Shown here: positions 53,057 through 60,318 of the stretch, piece after piece
How the letters are laid out: each line of letters opens with the position of its first letter
How positions within the stretch are numbered: the stretch's first letter is position 1
Assembly: GCA_001789745.1 (NCBI GenBank)
Contig: MGAN01000010.1
Coordinates: 1-60,318, forward strand
Reading direction: 5' to 3'
DNA length: 60,318 bases
DNA from: Candidatus Roizmanbacteria bacterium RIFCSPLOWO2_01_FULL_40_13
GTDB lineage: Bacteria > Patescibacteriota > Microgenomatia > UBA1406 > GWC2-37-13
The notes under the pieces: model-generated
Databases searched by the model: none
What the model was told of the DNA's origin: nothing
What the model saw: only the letters and a program-made list of their open reading frames with translations
Position numbers and translations under genes: made by a program

Positions 53057-53264
53057 TTATATACTTTGATAACTTAAGGTTTGCAACCGAGTTATTCAGT
53101 ATATACCCATCTATGCCCGTCTTAGTTGATTTTGCAAATTGTCAACTAAAGTTATCTTATCAAATCAACTTAGAGGGGTATATACTGATTGCGATTTCAA
53201 TTAATAGAAGTATAATCCGCTTTTTCGCTCTGGGCGAGCTGCAAATCGGAGTAAGATGAGTATA
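53057..53264. mobile_element. Family A element (A4) interrupted by family B element B4 (53112-53214)
   Basis: The A copy runs TATACTTTGATAACTTAAGG...CAGTATATACCCATC, then TA-[B4]-TA, then ATCCGCTTTTTCGCTCTGG...GATGAGTATA. Removing the 103-bp B4 with one TA restores an A element matching A1. Thus B4 inserted at a TA dinucleotide with TA duplication, like Tc1/mariner/IS630 elements. B4 ends: TATGCCCGTC and AGAAGTATA. Confidence 0.8.
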
Positions 53265-53801
53265 TCATTGTTTGCCGCCGGCGGGCTTGACTTCGGCGTG
53301 CTGGCGTTCTGCTATTTTTTTGTGAGAAAAGATACTTCTTCTTACTTTACCTTTCGGCAAATCTCCCTGTTGATGGGTCTTATGCTCCTCGTCTTTTTTC
53401 TTTTTCAGTTCTACATCGTACTCTGATTTTTGTTTTTTCTCTACCTCTTCAGTTTTCTTTTCCTGCAGGATTTTTTCTTCACCTTGTTTTACTAATTGAA
53501 AAAGTCTTTGCTTGAGACTTTCGGCCTTTTGTTTTTCAAGACCCTGATAGGATTTGGCGAGCTTTTCTAAATTGAGAGGGGTGTGCTTTTCTCTTTTTCC
53601 AATCTCGGAGGTTTTACCATCGCTGCGCTCCTCCTCAACCTGCGAGGTCGCATCAGATACCCCGAGAAGCTGTTCCCACATCTTACTGACGTTCACCGAT
53701 GAAGAAATTTGCTCAGCAGCGCTTTTGACGGTTTTTTTAGCTTGAGATTTGCCTTCCTCGACCAATCCTTCGAAGCTGTCTTCCAGTTGTTGTTTGACCA
53801 T
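53265..53801 (-). CDS. Charged, mostly helical protein of unknown function
   Basis: From Met 53801 (MVKQQLEDSFEGLVEEGKSQAKK) the product is 178 residues. A 15-codon longer frame runs into the D2 repeat and is rejected. It is rich in Lys, Glu and Gln and likely largely coiled-coil or disordered, ending in a basic patch and AEVKPAGGKQ. Such proteins occur near the tail of Microgenomates gene clusters, but I do not recognise a named family with certainty. It lies downstream of the sufT-like gene. Confidence 0.5.
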   Translation of the reverse strand: MVKQQLEDSFEGLVEEGKSQAKKTVKSAAEQISSSVNVSKMWEQLLGVSDATSQVEEERSDGKTSEIGKREKHTPLNLEKLAKSYQGLEKQKAESLKQRLFQLVKQGEEKILQEKKTEEVEKKQKSEYDVELKKKKDEEHKTHQQGDLPKGKVRRSIFSHKKIAERQHAEVKPAGGKQ

Positions 53802-53813
53802 AAAAGTGTAATA

Positions 53814-53972
53814 CTGATCTGTGGATCCATGCGGATCTACGGACAATCACCACTCCCCAATTCCCTACTTAGCAAGGAGGGGAAACAAGGGAGGTATCCG
53901 AATGTCAAGCACGGTCAAACGTGGCTGGGACGATTGAGGTCGCAGCATCCGGATAAGATCCGTAATCCGTAT
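53814..53972. repeat. Family D element, copy D2 (inverted relative to D1)
   Basis: CTGATCTGTGGATCCATGCGGATC ... GATCCGTAATCCGTATTA, the reverse complement of D1 with about 75-80% match by eye. It abuts the stop codon of the sufT-like gene and the start of the next gene, filling the gap exactly as D1 does between folD and miaA. Confidence 0.75.
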
Positions 53973-54280
53973 TATATTCCTAACATGGCTTTGGCTCGTT
54001 CTGACATTTTTTCCATTGACCAGGGCGGGTCAAAGACAAGTTCCAGCACTACGTCTTTGGGATTTAGTCCGAGCTCTTTCAGCTTAGCCTTAACCTGATC
54101 TTCAATTATTGAAAATAATGGGCAGCCAATGGTTGTGAGCGTCATGCTGATTTTAGTCTTACCCGAGCTATTTTGTTTGATATCATAGATTAATCCTAAA
54201 TCGACTATCGAGATATTAAGTTCGGGATCCATGACTTCCGACAGCTTAGATTTTATGAGTCCTAGAGTAATATTGCCCAT
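53972..54280 (-). CDS. SufT/MIP18-like (DUF59) iron-sulfur assembly factor
   Basis: A 102-residue DUF59 protein: LSEVMDPELNISIVDLGLIYDI, SMTLTTIGCPLFSIIEDQV (the conserved Cys in TxxxCP) and VVLELVFDPPWSMEKMSERAKAMLG with the DPPW signature. This family helps mature Fe-S proteins; in this window the radical SAM enzyme and others need clusters. No Suf/Isc genes are adjacent. Confidence 0.88.
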   Translation of the reverse strand: MGNITLGLIKSKLSEVMDPELNISIVDLGLIYDIKQNSSGKTKISMTLTTIGCPLFSIIEDQVKAKLKELGLNPKDVVLELVFDPPWSMEKMSERAKAMLGI

Positions 54281-54326
54281 ATGTTAATTTTAACAAGTGT
54301 TATAATTTCTTGTAACACAAAACTCA

Positions 54327-54456
54327 TATAGAGATCGTAAAACGAAATGACAGATTGTATTCTGTGTCATGCTGAATTTATTTCAGCATCTTATCAATCA
54401 GATCCCAAACCAAGTTCAGGATGACAAATGCGAGATTTTGTTTTGCGCTAACTATA
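54327..54456. repeat. Family C element, copy C3 (long form, 130 bp)
   Basis: Left end TATAGAGATCGTAAAACGAAATGAC, right end GATTTTGTTTTGCGCTAACTATA. The centre has TGTCATGCTGAATTTATTTCAGCATC and AAGTTCAGGATGACA, widespread hairpin words. It lies in the 241-bp gap between the divergent sufT-like and rnj genes. Confidence 0.7.
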
Positions 54457-54521
54457 ATATGTTCATCGATAAAAAGGTATATGATTAATTCTAATGTTAG
54501 ATGTTAACTGGTAGATGTTAA

Positions 54522-56192
54522 ATGAATACGTATAAACTTCGATTTATACCTCTGGGCGGGGTCGTAGGCGTGACAAAAAACATGTACGTCTATGAACTTT
54601 ATGAGGATGACAGATTAAAAGATATTCTGATTGTGGACTGCGGCATAGGATTTCCCCTGGAAAAAGAGTTGGGAGTTGACTTCGTAATACCCGACGTGAC
54701 TTATTTGACTGATAAAGCTCATTTAATCAGAGCTGTAATACTAAGTCACGGACATGAAGATCATATATCCGCGCTGCCTTTTCACTACCGGACCTTAGGC
54801 AATCCTCCGGTATTGGCCAGTCGTCTAACCTGTGCATTGGTCGAGCATAAGTTCAAAGAATTTGGTCTATCGGTCAAACTAAAGCAAATTGAATATGAAA
54901 AAGAATATCCGCTGGGTTTGTTTAAATTAAGCTTTATCAGATTAACACATTCTATACCAGATACAGTTCATATATTGATCAAAACGCCGGTTGGGAATAT
55001 CTATCATGGGGCAGATTTCAAGCTGGATTTGACTCCTCCTTACGGCAAGTATCCGGACTTTTACGCTATGACCAAAGCCGGTAAAGAGGGAATTTTATGC
55101 CTAATGTCAGATTGTTTGGGTGCCGAGCGGGAAGGCACTACCCTATCGGAAAAAATAGTAAGTCAGACTTTTGAAGACGAAATGAGAAAAACCAAAGGCA
55201 AATTCATAATGACTACATTTTCATCCAATATTTCCAGAATTCACCAATGCGTAGAAGTTGCAGTTAAATTCAACCGTAAGGTAGCCTTTTTGGGTAGATC
55301 GATGAGGGAAAATACTCGAATTTCGCGAGAAATTGGTTATTTGCCAATTCCGGAGAATTTTTTAGCTAAAGAGGAAGAGGTTGCGCGGCTGCCTGCAAAT
55401 AAAGTTTGTCTCATTGTAGCAGGGTCTCAAGGTCAATACGACTCTGCTTTATCCAAATTAGCGAATAACAAAAATCCAAATGTAAAAATTAAACCGGGGG
55501 ATAAAGTGATTATGTCATCAGATCCGATTCCCGGGAATGAACATGAAGTGTATTCGTTGATTGAGGAACTCTCTCTTCTGGGAGCAGACGTGAAATACTC
55601 GGATATTCAAGAGCAACTGCATGCGTCAGGACACGGAAATCAGGAAGACCTTAAATTCTTGGTAAGATTTACCGAACCTGATTATTTTCTGCCTATTGGA
55701 GGAACCATCAGACATCAATTCCAGTACTCCAAAATGCTGACTGAAATGGGATTCAAAAAAGAACAGATCTTTTTACTCAATGAAGGTGAGACCGTTTGGT
55801 TTTTGAAAAATAAAGCTTATAAAGGAGAGGTGATAGAAGGTAAGAATATCTATGTTGACGCTTATGGAGTTGGAGATGTAGGTAACATTGTTCTTAGAGA
55901 CAGAAAAACCTTGGCAAGTGAAGGTATAGTCTCGGTGATATTGGTTTTGGATAATCAGGCAAGGCTGCTAACCAGACCTAAATTTGTCACTAGGGGATTT
56001 GTCTTTGAAAAAGGAGAGGAGAAACTTTTCTCCGATGCAACAAGAATTGTGGAAAAAACACTCAATTTTAAGGGCGGCAGCGTAATTGATTTTGGTCAGG
56101 TGCGAAAGGAAGCCGTAATGATTTTAGAGGACTATTTTTTTAAGAAAAGAGGGAGAAAGCCTTTGGTAATAGTCGACATAATTCAAATTTAA
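54522..56192 (+). CDS. rnj: Ribonuclease J
   Basis: A 556-residue metallo-beta-lactamase RNase: the zinc site SHGHEDHISALPF (HxHxDH), IYHGADFKLDLTPP, the beta-CASP domain with SSNISRIHQ and VIMSSDPIPGNEHEVY, and HASGHGNQEDLKFLVRFTEPDYFLPIGGTIRHQ. It has 5'-3' exo- and endonuclease activity in mRNA decay and rRNA maturation. The C-terminal domain is present. The next gene, recR, starts 1 bp after it. Confidence 0.94.
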   Translation: MNTYKLRFIPLGGVVGVTKNMYVYELYEDDRLKDILIVDCGIGFPLEKELGVDFVIPDVTYLTDKAHLIRAVILSHGHEDHISALPFHYRTLGNPPVLASRLTCALVEHKFKEFGLSVKLKQIEYEKEYPLGLFKLSFIRLTHSIPDTVHILIKTPVGNIYHGADFKLDLTPPYGKYPDFYAMTKAGKEGILCLMSDCLGAEREGTTLSEKIVSQTFEDEMRKTKGKFIMTTFSSNISRIHQCVEVAVKFNRKVAFLGRSMRENTRISREIGYLPIPENFLAKEEEVARLPANKVCLIVAGSQGQYDSALSKLANNKNPNVKIKPGDKVIMSSDPIPGNEHEVYSLIEELSLLGADVKYSDIQEQLHASGHGNQEDLKFLVRFTEPDYFLPIGGTIRHQFQYSKMLTEMGFKKEQIFLLNEGETVWFLKNKAYKGEVIEGKNIYVDAYGVGDVGNIVLRDRKTLASEGIVSVILVLDNQARLLTRPKFVTRGFVFEKGEEKLFSDATRIVEKTLNFKGGSVIDFGQVRKEAVMILEDYFFKKRGRKPLVIVDIIQI

Positions 56193-56193
56193 A

Positions 56194-56868
56194 ATGAACT
56201 CGTTACCAAGCAATCTAAAACAAATCGCGCTTTTTTTACAGAAACTTCCCGGGATAGGAGAAAAAACAGCCAATCGTCTGGCTTTTTTCTTTTTAAAACT
56301 ACCGGAGGCGGACCTGCAAGCGTTTGCCGAAAATATAAGCACCCTTAAGACTAAAACTAAATTATGTAAAATCTGCCTGAATCTTACTGAAGATGAGATA
56401 TGCGGTATTGATCAAAATCCCAATAGAGATAAGGATTTGATTACGGTCGTTGAGGACGTGCTTGACTTAATAGCTTTTGAAACCGGTAATATTTATCAGG
56501 GAGTTTATCATGTCCTGCACGGGAAAATTGATCCCCTGAATCATGTCGGACCGGAGGATATCTTTATAAATCAATTGTTAAAAAGAGTTAACGAGTTAAC
56601 TAGTTTGTCCATCCGACAAGCTCAGGACAGGCGGGCTAACGGATTGAAAAAGCAAAATTTAAAGGAAATAATATTGGCGATGAATCCGGACATGGAGGGT
56701 GAGGCGACGGCTATGTATATAAGAGACAGATTAAGCGAAATTAAAACCAGAGATAACGTCAAGTTTAAAGTTACGAGACTGGCTTATGGTTTACCGATTG
56801 GCGGAAGTTTGGAGTACGCTGATTATATGACATTAAAAAAAGCAATTGAAGGCAGGAGTAAGTTTTAA
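56194..56868 (+). CDS. recR: Recombination mediator RecR
   Basis: A 224-residue RecR: helix-hairpin-helix LQKLPGIGEKTANRLAFFFL, the zinc knuckle KLCKICLNLTEDEICGI (its later Cys pair is missing) and the Toprim domain VVEDVLDLIAFE...VLHGKIDPLNHVGPEDI...ILAMNPDMEGEATAMYI. A 14-residue insert SIRQAQDRRANGLK before the last Toprim strand derives from a dispersed repeat (56607-56640). It loads RecA at gaps and breaks with RecO. Confidence 0.92.
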   Translation: MNSLPSNLKQIALFLQKLPGIGEKTANRLAFFFLKLPEADLQAFAENISTLKTKTKLCKICLNLTEDEICGIDQNPNRDKDLITVVEDVLDLIAFETGNIYQGVYHVLHGKIDPLNHVGPEDIFINQLLKRVNELTSLSIRQAQDRRANGLKKQNLKEIILAMNPDMEGEATAMYIRDRLSEIKTRDNVKFKVTRLAYGLPIGGSLEYADYMTLKKAIEGRSKF

Positions 56869-56873
56869 AAACA

Positions 56874-57857
56874 TCAGATTAATTTATTGATTTCGCGGGC
56901 AATAAGGGGGGCGACGGAGATTTCTTGAAGTTGGGAAAATTTCTGCCCGGTTTTTAATTCGATAGTGTTAGTGGTGAAGATTTTTTCAATTTTGCTTTTG
57001 CTTAAATCTTTTTCTGCCTGGGGAGAAAAATCGTGGTGAACAACACAGGCGAGAACACGACTGGCCCCACGTTTCAAACAAAAGTCGGCCGCATGAACTA
57101 GAGTTCCTCCGGAAGTGATAATATCGTCAACCAAAATACAGGTTTTATTTTTGACATTGCCATATAAATTCAGGGCTTTAGATTTATGGATTTGGCTTAA
57201 GCTTCTGCGTTTTTCAATCACCGCAATTTCCACATCTTTGTCCAGATTCCTCGTCGCTGCTTTGCTCATCCCGGGAATGATCTGGGTGGCGGTGTGGAAA
57301 AAATTTTCGGCAAAAATCTGCGCTCTTTCAACTCCTCCCTGGTCAGGCGATACTATTACGGCCTTTTCCCGGTTCTTATTATTTTTTAAATAATAAGCCA
57401 GTTGTTTGGCCAGGATCGGTAAAGCCGACAGATTTTTGAACGGTATAGAAAAAATCCCTTCGGTTGCTTCATCATGCAAATTAATGGTATGGATCTGGTT
57501 AAATCCGATCGCTTCCAAAAAACGTATTACCACATTTACCGATACCGCTTCACCTTGGCGATGTTCCCTATTCTGCCTGGCGTAGCCAAAATAAGGAATA
57601 ATTGCAATAATATTTTTAGCTCCCTGACGTTTTAAGGCGTCAGCAAAAAAGAATAATTCCAGCAAATGGGTATCGGTAGGATTTGAGGTTGATTGAATTA
57701 CCACGCAGGTTGAATCTTTGACCTTTTCTTGGATGGTCACTCTGACTTCACTATTGTCAAAGCGGACAACTTCTGATTTGGCGAGGGGAATTTTTAGCGA
57801 TCTGCTTATTTCTCGGGTGAGCGATTGATTTGAAGTACCGGAAAAGAGCTTTAGCAT
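56874..57857 (-). CDS. prs: Ribose-phosphate pyrophosphokinase (PRPP synthetase)
   Basis: A 327-residue class I PRPP synthetase: LKLFSGTSNQSLTREI, FFADALKRQGAKNIIAIIPYFGYARQNRE with the flexible loop, the catalytic VIEKRRSLSQI (Lys/Arg) and the PRPP-loop ILVDDIITSGGTLVHAADF. It makes PRPP for nucleotide and His/Trp synthesis. Convergent with recR at a 5-bp distance. Confidence 0.94.
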   Translation of the reverse strand: MLKLFSGTSNQSLTREISRSLKIPLAKSEVVRFDNSEVRVTIQEKVKDSTCVVIQSTSNPTDTHLLELFFFADALKRQGAKNIIAIIPYFGYARQNREHRQGEAVSVNVVIRFLEAIGFNQIHTINLHDEATEGIFSIPFKNLSALPILAKQLAYYLKNNKNREKAVIVSPDQGGVERAQIFAENFFHTATQIIPGMSKAATRNLDKDVEIAVIEKRRSLSQIHKSKALNLYGNVKNKTCILVDDIITSGGTLVHAADFCLKRGASRVLACVVHHDFSPQAEKDLSKSKIEKIFTTNTIELKTGQKFSQLQEISVAPLIAREINKLI

Positions 57858-57938
57858 AGTTAAAATCAGTCAAAAACAGTTGTACTCAGTTAAAATCAGT
57901 AAGAAATTTTAGCATATTTCAACCGATTTAAACCGGTT

Positions 57939-58205
57939 TCAACGACCTTGTTGTTGGGAAATTTCTATCAGTTTTCGTGCTGCCATCTCCTGGGTTTTCT
58001 TGATTGCTTCGTTTATGGCTTCAGCAATACGATTTTCTATTACTCCGTCGATCTCAATTACCTCAATTATTTGATCTCCTCTAACCTGGACTTTGACGCC
58101 ATTCTTCTCAACAGTTACCTGTTCTTGCTGCAATGCAGTCTGCATTTGTTGCGCTTGTTGTTGAAGTTTCTGTAAATCGCCTAAACCGCTTAACGGATTT
58201 ATCAT
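57939..58205 (-). CDS. ybaB: YbaB/EbfC-family nucleoid-associated protein
   Basis: An 88-residue protein: LGDLQKLQQQAQQMQTALQQEQVTVEKNGVKVQVRGDQIIEVIEIDG with a C-terminal helix of the YbaB dimer. It binds DNA and is commonly linked to dnaX and recR, both nearby here. It follows dnaX on the same strand. Confidence 0.9.
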   Translation of the reverse strand: MINPLSGLGDLQKLQQQAQQMQTALQQEQVTVEKNGVKVQVRGDQIIEVIEIDGVIENRIAEAINEAIKKTQEMAARKLIEISQQQGR

Positions 58206-58311
58206 AAAAAAACACCCCCCCGTATAAAATAAATTCTAAATTCTAAACCCTAAACAATCCCGAATTCCAAATGATTTAAATTAAGTGTTTTGAATTTGTT
58301 TAGTGTTTAGA

Positions 58312-58395
58312 TATAGCTGCCGCAATACGAAATGTCATATTTGTCATACTGATGACATTTATCAAAACCGGTCATTTTGTTTTGCGCTGACTATA
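58312..58395. repeat. Family C element, copy C2 (short form), abutting the dnaX stop
   Basis: An 84-bp near copy of C1: left TATAGCTGCCGCAATACGAAATG, right CATTTTGTTTTGCGCTGACTATA, the terminal TATA touching the dnaX stop codon. TGTCATACTGATGACA is at the centre. Confidence 0.8.
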
Positions 58396-59427
58396 TTATG
58401 ATTTAGAATTTCTACTATTATAGAATTCTACTACCGCAATCTCAAGAGGTAGAGATTCAATGGGCGTTATTTTTAAATTTTTATATGCCTCGGTCAATAA
58501 CTTCATTAATAATACTATATTTTCGGTAGAGATTTTAGCTTGTGCGGTGAATTCGTCGCTTTTTATTCCATTGTTGGCCAGAAGCAGAATGCGGAGTTCG
58601 TCTAACAGCTTCTCAATTAAATTTTTGAAGTTGCCACCCGACCGATTAAATTCTTCGATCCAGGTAAATATCTCATCCGGTTTTTTATTAATCAGAAGGG
58701 AGAGAAAATTTTCCCGTAATAAACCCAAAAATTTGATACCCTCCTCATAGGTCAATTTTTCTTGCACTACCAACTCTTCTAAAATTTTTGCCGCATCCCT
58801 AAATGAATGATCGGAATGTTCGGAGATCAGTTCTAATAATTTTTCGTCTATTTTTAACTTTTCCCTATGCGCAATTTTTTTCAACATGGAAATGATCTCC
58901 GTTTTTTTGGCTTTGGCAAAGTTGATTACACTGCATCTGGATTGAATTGTCTTTGGTATTTTTTCCGGATTGGTAGTCGCTAAAATAAAGATAACCGATT
59001 CAGGAGGTTCTTCGAGTGTTTTAAGCAGGGCATTGAAGGCGTCGCTGGTTATCATCTGAGCTTCGTCAATAATAAATATTCGGTAGCGGTTGTTCATCGG
59101 ATAGAAGTTGGACTCTCGAATTAAATTTTTGATATCCTCTATTCCCCGATTGGAAGCCGCATCCAACTCTATAATGTCCGGACTGGAAAATGAATCGACG
59201 GCCAGACAATTTTTACATTTGTTGCAAGGTTCCGTATCTTTGCTTGAACTGCAATTGAGCGCTTTAGAGATAATTCTTGCGGTTGAGGTCTTGCCTGTTC
59301 CCTTCTGACCGATAAAAAGCAAAGCGTGGGGAATTTTTTTCGATTCAAGAATTTTTTTGACAATCTCCTTAACTTTTTGGTTGTCAAGATCTTCAATTGT
59401 CTTGGGCCGATGCTTTAAGTAATACAT
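58396..59427 (-). CDS. dnaX: DNA polymerase III subunit gamma (DnaX, short form)
   Basis: A 343-residue clamp-loader ATPase: YYLKHRPKTIEDL, Walker A FIGQKGTGKTSTARI, the zinc module CSSSKDTEPCNKCKNC, Walker B IFIIDEAQM, and sensor 1 VIFILATTNPEKIPKTIQSRCSVINF. The C-terminal tau domains IV-V that bind DnaB and polymerase are missing, so only a gamma-like product is made directly. It loads the sliding clamp. A family C repeat touches its stop codon. Confidence 0.92.
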   Translation of the reverse strand: MYYLKHRPKTIEDLDNQKVKEIVKKILESKKIPHALLFIGQKGTGKTSTARIISKALNCSSSKDTEPCNKCKNCLAVDSFSSPDIIELDAASNRGIEDIKNLIRESNFYPMNNRYRIFIIDEAQMITSDAFNALLKTLEEPPESVIFILATTNPEKIPKTIQSRCSVINFAKAKKTEIISMLKKIAHREKLKIDEKLLELISEHSDHSFRDAAKILEELVVQEKLTYEEGIKFLGLLRENFLSLLINKKPDEIFTWIEEFNRSGGNFKNLIEKLLDELRILLLANNGIKSDEFTAQAKISTENIVLLMKLLTEAYKNLKITPIESLPLEIAVVEFYNSRNSKS

Positions 59428-59442
59428 AAGAAAATTATGGGC

Positions 59443-59554
59443 GGGACATAATTATTTCATTGTCATTTTCGAGAGAGCGAAGCGGATCGAGGAATCCTTC
59501 TCAATCGCCGCTGTTGGAGATTTCTCGACAAGCTTGAAATGACATTTATGTCCC
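59443..59554. repeat. Family G-like element, copy G2
   Basis: GGGACATAATTATT at the left and ATTTATGTCCC at the right are inverted ends of a 112-bp element between dnaX and the ybeY-like gene. The interior includes GAGGAATCC...GGAGATTTCTCGAC words. Confidence 0.6.
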
Positions 59555-59572
59555 GGTTACAATAAAATCACG

Positions 59573-59932
59573 TCAATTTTTAATGATGTTTTCCACTCCA
59601 TGAGTGATGAGTTGCGAGATTATGTTGTCGACCCTTTTTTCTCTTTCCGCGGCTAATAATACCGCCTGGGGATAACAGATGAAAATTTCGGCAAAAGTTT
59701 TATTATTTTCGTCAGGGTACATTCGATCAAGATAGCTAAAAGTTAAAACCGGCAAGGCAACATTTACTTTTTTATAATCTTTCGAGATGGTCTTCATTTT
59801 TTTCTTACCGATAAAAATCAAGTTAATCTCCGCATTGCTCGGTATATTATATTTAGAAAACAATACGCCGGCTAAGTTTTTTATTGTTTGCCTATTTATT
59901 TTGAAGCGAGATGAGGAAAAGATATTTAACAT
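59573..59932 (-). CDS. ybeY: YbeY-like protein lacking most of the metal site
   Basis: A 119-residue protein: INLIFIGKKKMKTISKDYKKVNVALPVLTFSY corresponds to the YbeY segment up to TDVLSFP, FAEIFICYPQA to GDIxIxxPxA, and QLITHGVENIIKN to the start of HGxLHLxGYDH. The motif is cut after the first His, so two of three zinc ligands are gone, and no frame restores them downstream. YbeY normally trims 16S rRNA 3' ends. It is 8 bp behind rpsU (start at 59932, rpsU stop at 59939). Probably an inactive or repurposed form. Confidence 0.6.
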   Translation of the reverse strand: MLNIFSSSRFKINRQTIKNLAGVLFSKYNIPSNAEINLIFIGKKKMKTISKDYKKVNVALPVLTFSYLDRMYPDENNKTFAEIFICYPQAVLLAAEREKRVDNIISQLITHGVENIIKN

Positions 59933-59938
59933 AAAGAT

Positions 59939-60145
59939 TTATCTGTGAATGCTTCTTTTTGGGCGTTTGCTTTGATACCTTGATTTAAGTTGCTCTTTTT
60001 CCTTTTCCTGCTTAAGCAATGAAGGTTTCTTGTAAAAAAGCTTTTTTCTGACTTCGTCAACTACATTTTCCTCGATAAAAATCCTGGTAAATTTTCTGAA
60101 TAAAGTATCCTTGGATTCGCCCTTTTTTTTACTTACAAAAACCAT
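59939..60145 (-). CDS. rpsU: 30S ribosomal protein S21
   Basis: A 68-residue basic protein: VFVSKKKGESKDTLFRKFTRIFIEENVVDEVRKKLFYKKPSLLKQEKEKEQLKSRYQSKRPKR. The pattern (short strand, F-R-K-F helix, R-x-K-x-F-Y-x-K-P-S) is S21. It sits at the 30S platform near the anti-Shine-Dalgarno region. An AAGGGAGG-type sequence upstream (minus-strand reading of about 60153-60160) is one of the few strong Shine-Dalgarno sites here. Confidence 0.88.
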   Translation of the reverse strand: MVFVSKKKGESKDTLFRKFTRIFIEENVVDEVRKKLFYKKPSLLKQEKEKEQLKSRYQSKRPKRSIHR

Positions 60146-60211
60146 AATTAAGACCTCCCTTCAATAAAGCGATTCATATTCGGATAAGCTGTAATCCTCA
60201 TCCTTATTTTA

Positions 60212-60318
60212 TTAAATGCTTTTGATGATTTCAACGAGTTTTTTGACGGTTAATGGAGATGCTTTTTGATCCGGGCGTTTGGGACTGCCATTAAGAAGCA
60301 TATGTTTTGAAGAATGAA
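60212..60318 (-). CDS. 3' end of an unidentified gene, cut by the window edge
   Basis: The last 34 codons of a minus-strand frame reach into the window, ending LLNGSPKRPDQKASPLTVKKLVEIIKSI and TAA. The composition looks like a genuine protein end, but I cannot name the family. It lies 66 bp upstream of rpsU. Confidence 0.45.
   Translation of the reverse strand, partial: HSSKHMLLNGSPKRPDQKASPLTVKKLVEIIKSI

Noticed and set aside
51253-53264. A CRISPR array or integron in the repeat region
   Set aside because: Repeats differ in orientation and spacing, are hairpins with TA ends, and there are no uniform spacers or cas/integrase genes.

Overview
The window looks like a piece of a small, AT-rich genome from the Candidate Phyla Radiation (Patescibacteria), most likely a Microgenomates-type lineage. 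This is inferred from compact, often shortened housekeeping genes (RF1 without its N-terminal domain, YbeY without most of its metal site, a gamma-length DnaX), rpsF-ssb-rpsR with no L9 gene next to it, many envelope glycosyltransferases, and almost no Shine-Dalgarno sequences. UGA is an ordinary stop (for example lepA). Identity below phylum level cannot be read from the sequence alone.

Layout. (1) 0.2-20.4 kb is a cell-surface glycan locus, mostly on the minus strand: a methyltransferase, GT2 and GT4 glycosyltransferases, a GalE-like epimerase, a putative complete GDP-D-glycero-D-manno-heptose pathway (GmhA, HddA, GmhB, HddC), a ColD/RfbH-like deoxysugar enzyme with His in place of the PLP lysine, a YfhO-like giant membrane protein, a Wzx-like flippase and several exported or membrane proteins of unknown role. 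(2) 20.4-38 kb holds information-processing and housekeeping genes: lepA, miaA, folD, gyrA, ppa, gyrB, rplL, rplJ, rpmE, a short prfA, hisS, an HtrA-like and a CtpA-like protease, rpsR, ssb, rpsF. (3) 38-49 kb holds a GT-C type membrane glycosyltransferase and then an unusual seven-gene metabolic island. (4) 49.2-60.3 kb holds a toxin-antitoxin-like pair, cysS, a 2-kb repeat nest with tRNA-Pro(CGG), a SufT/MIP18-like gene, rnj, recR, prs, ybaB, dnaX, a truncated ybeY, rpsU and the 3' end of one more gene.

The most interesting part is 39.8-49.3 kb. Three transcription units encode an N-succinyl/N-acyl-amino-acid racemase of the enolase superfamily, an M20 deacylase, two mutually paralogous GNAT-like proteins, a VanX-type D,D-dipeptidase, a class III aminotransferase and a radical SAM enzyme. 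Together they fit an irreversible D- to L-amino-acid conversion route (D,D-dipeptide to D-amino acid to N-acyl-D to N-acyl-L to L-amino acid), possibly salvaging wall-derived D-amino acids. Each unit has an intrinsic-terminator hairpin ending 4-18 nt before its first start codon, preceded by a short leader ORF and a segment able to pair with the 5' arm of the terminator. In two of the three the geometry is that of classical ribosome-mediated attenuation; one leader is strikingly Phe-rich. Two of the promoters are divergent and share one palindromic TTGCAA -35 box. This is a coherent, apparently undescribed amino-acid-starvation-controlled salvage system for an organism type usually considered auxotrophic for amino acids.

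The window is also rich in small non-autonomous palindromic elements. I could define about six families, several with terminal inverted repeats and target duplications, with nested insertions (one family inside another), insertions exactly at stop codons (rpsR, dnaX, folD, sufT-like) and in-frame copies inside lepA, miaA, recR and a glycosyltransferase. No transposase, CRISPR array or rRNA gene was seen.
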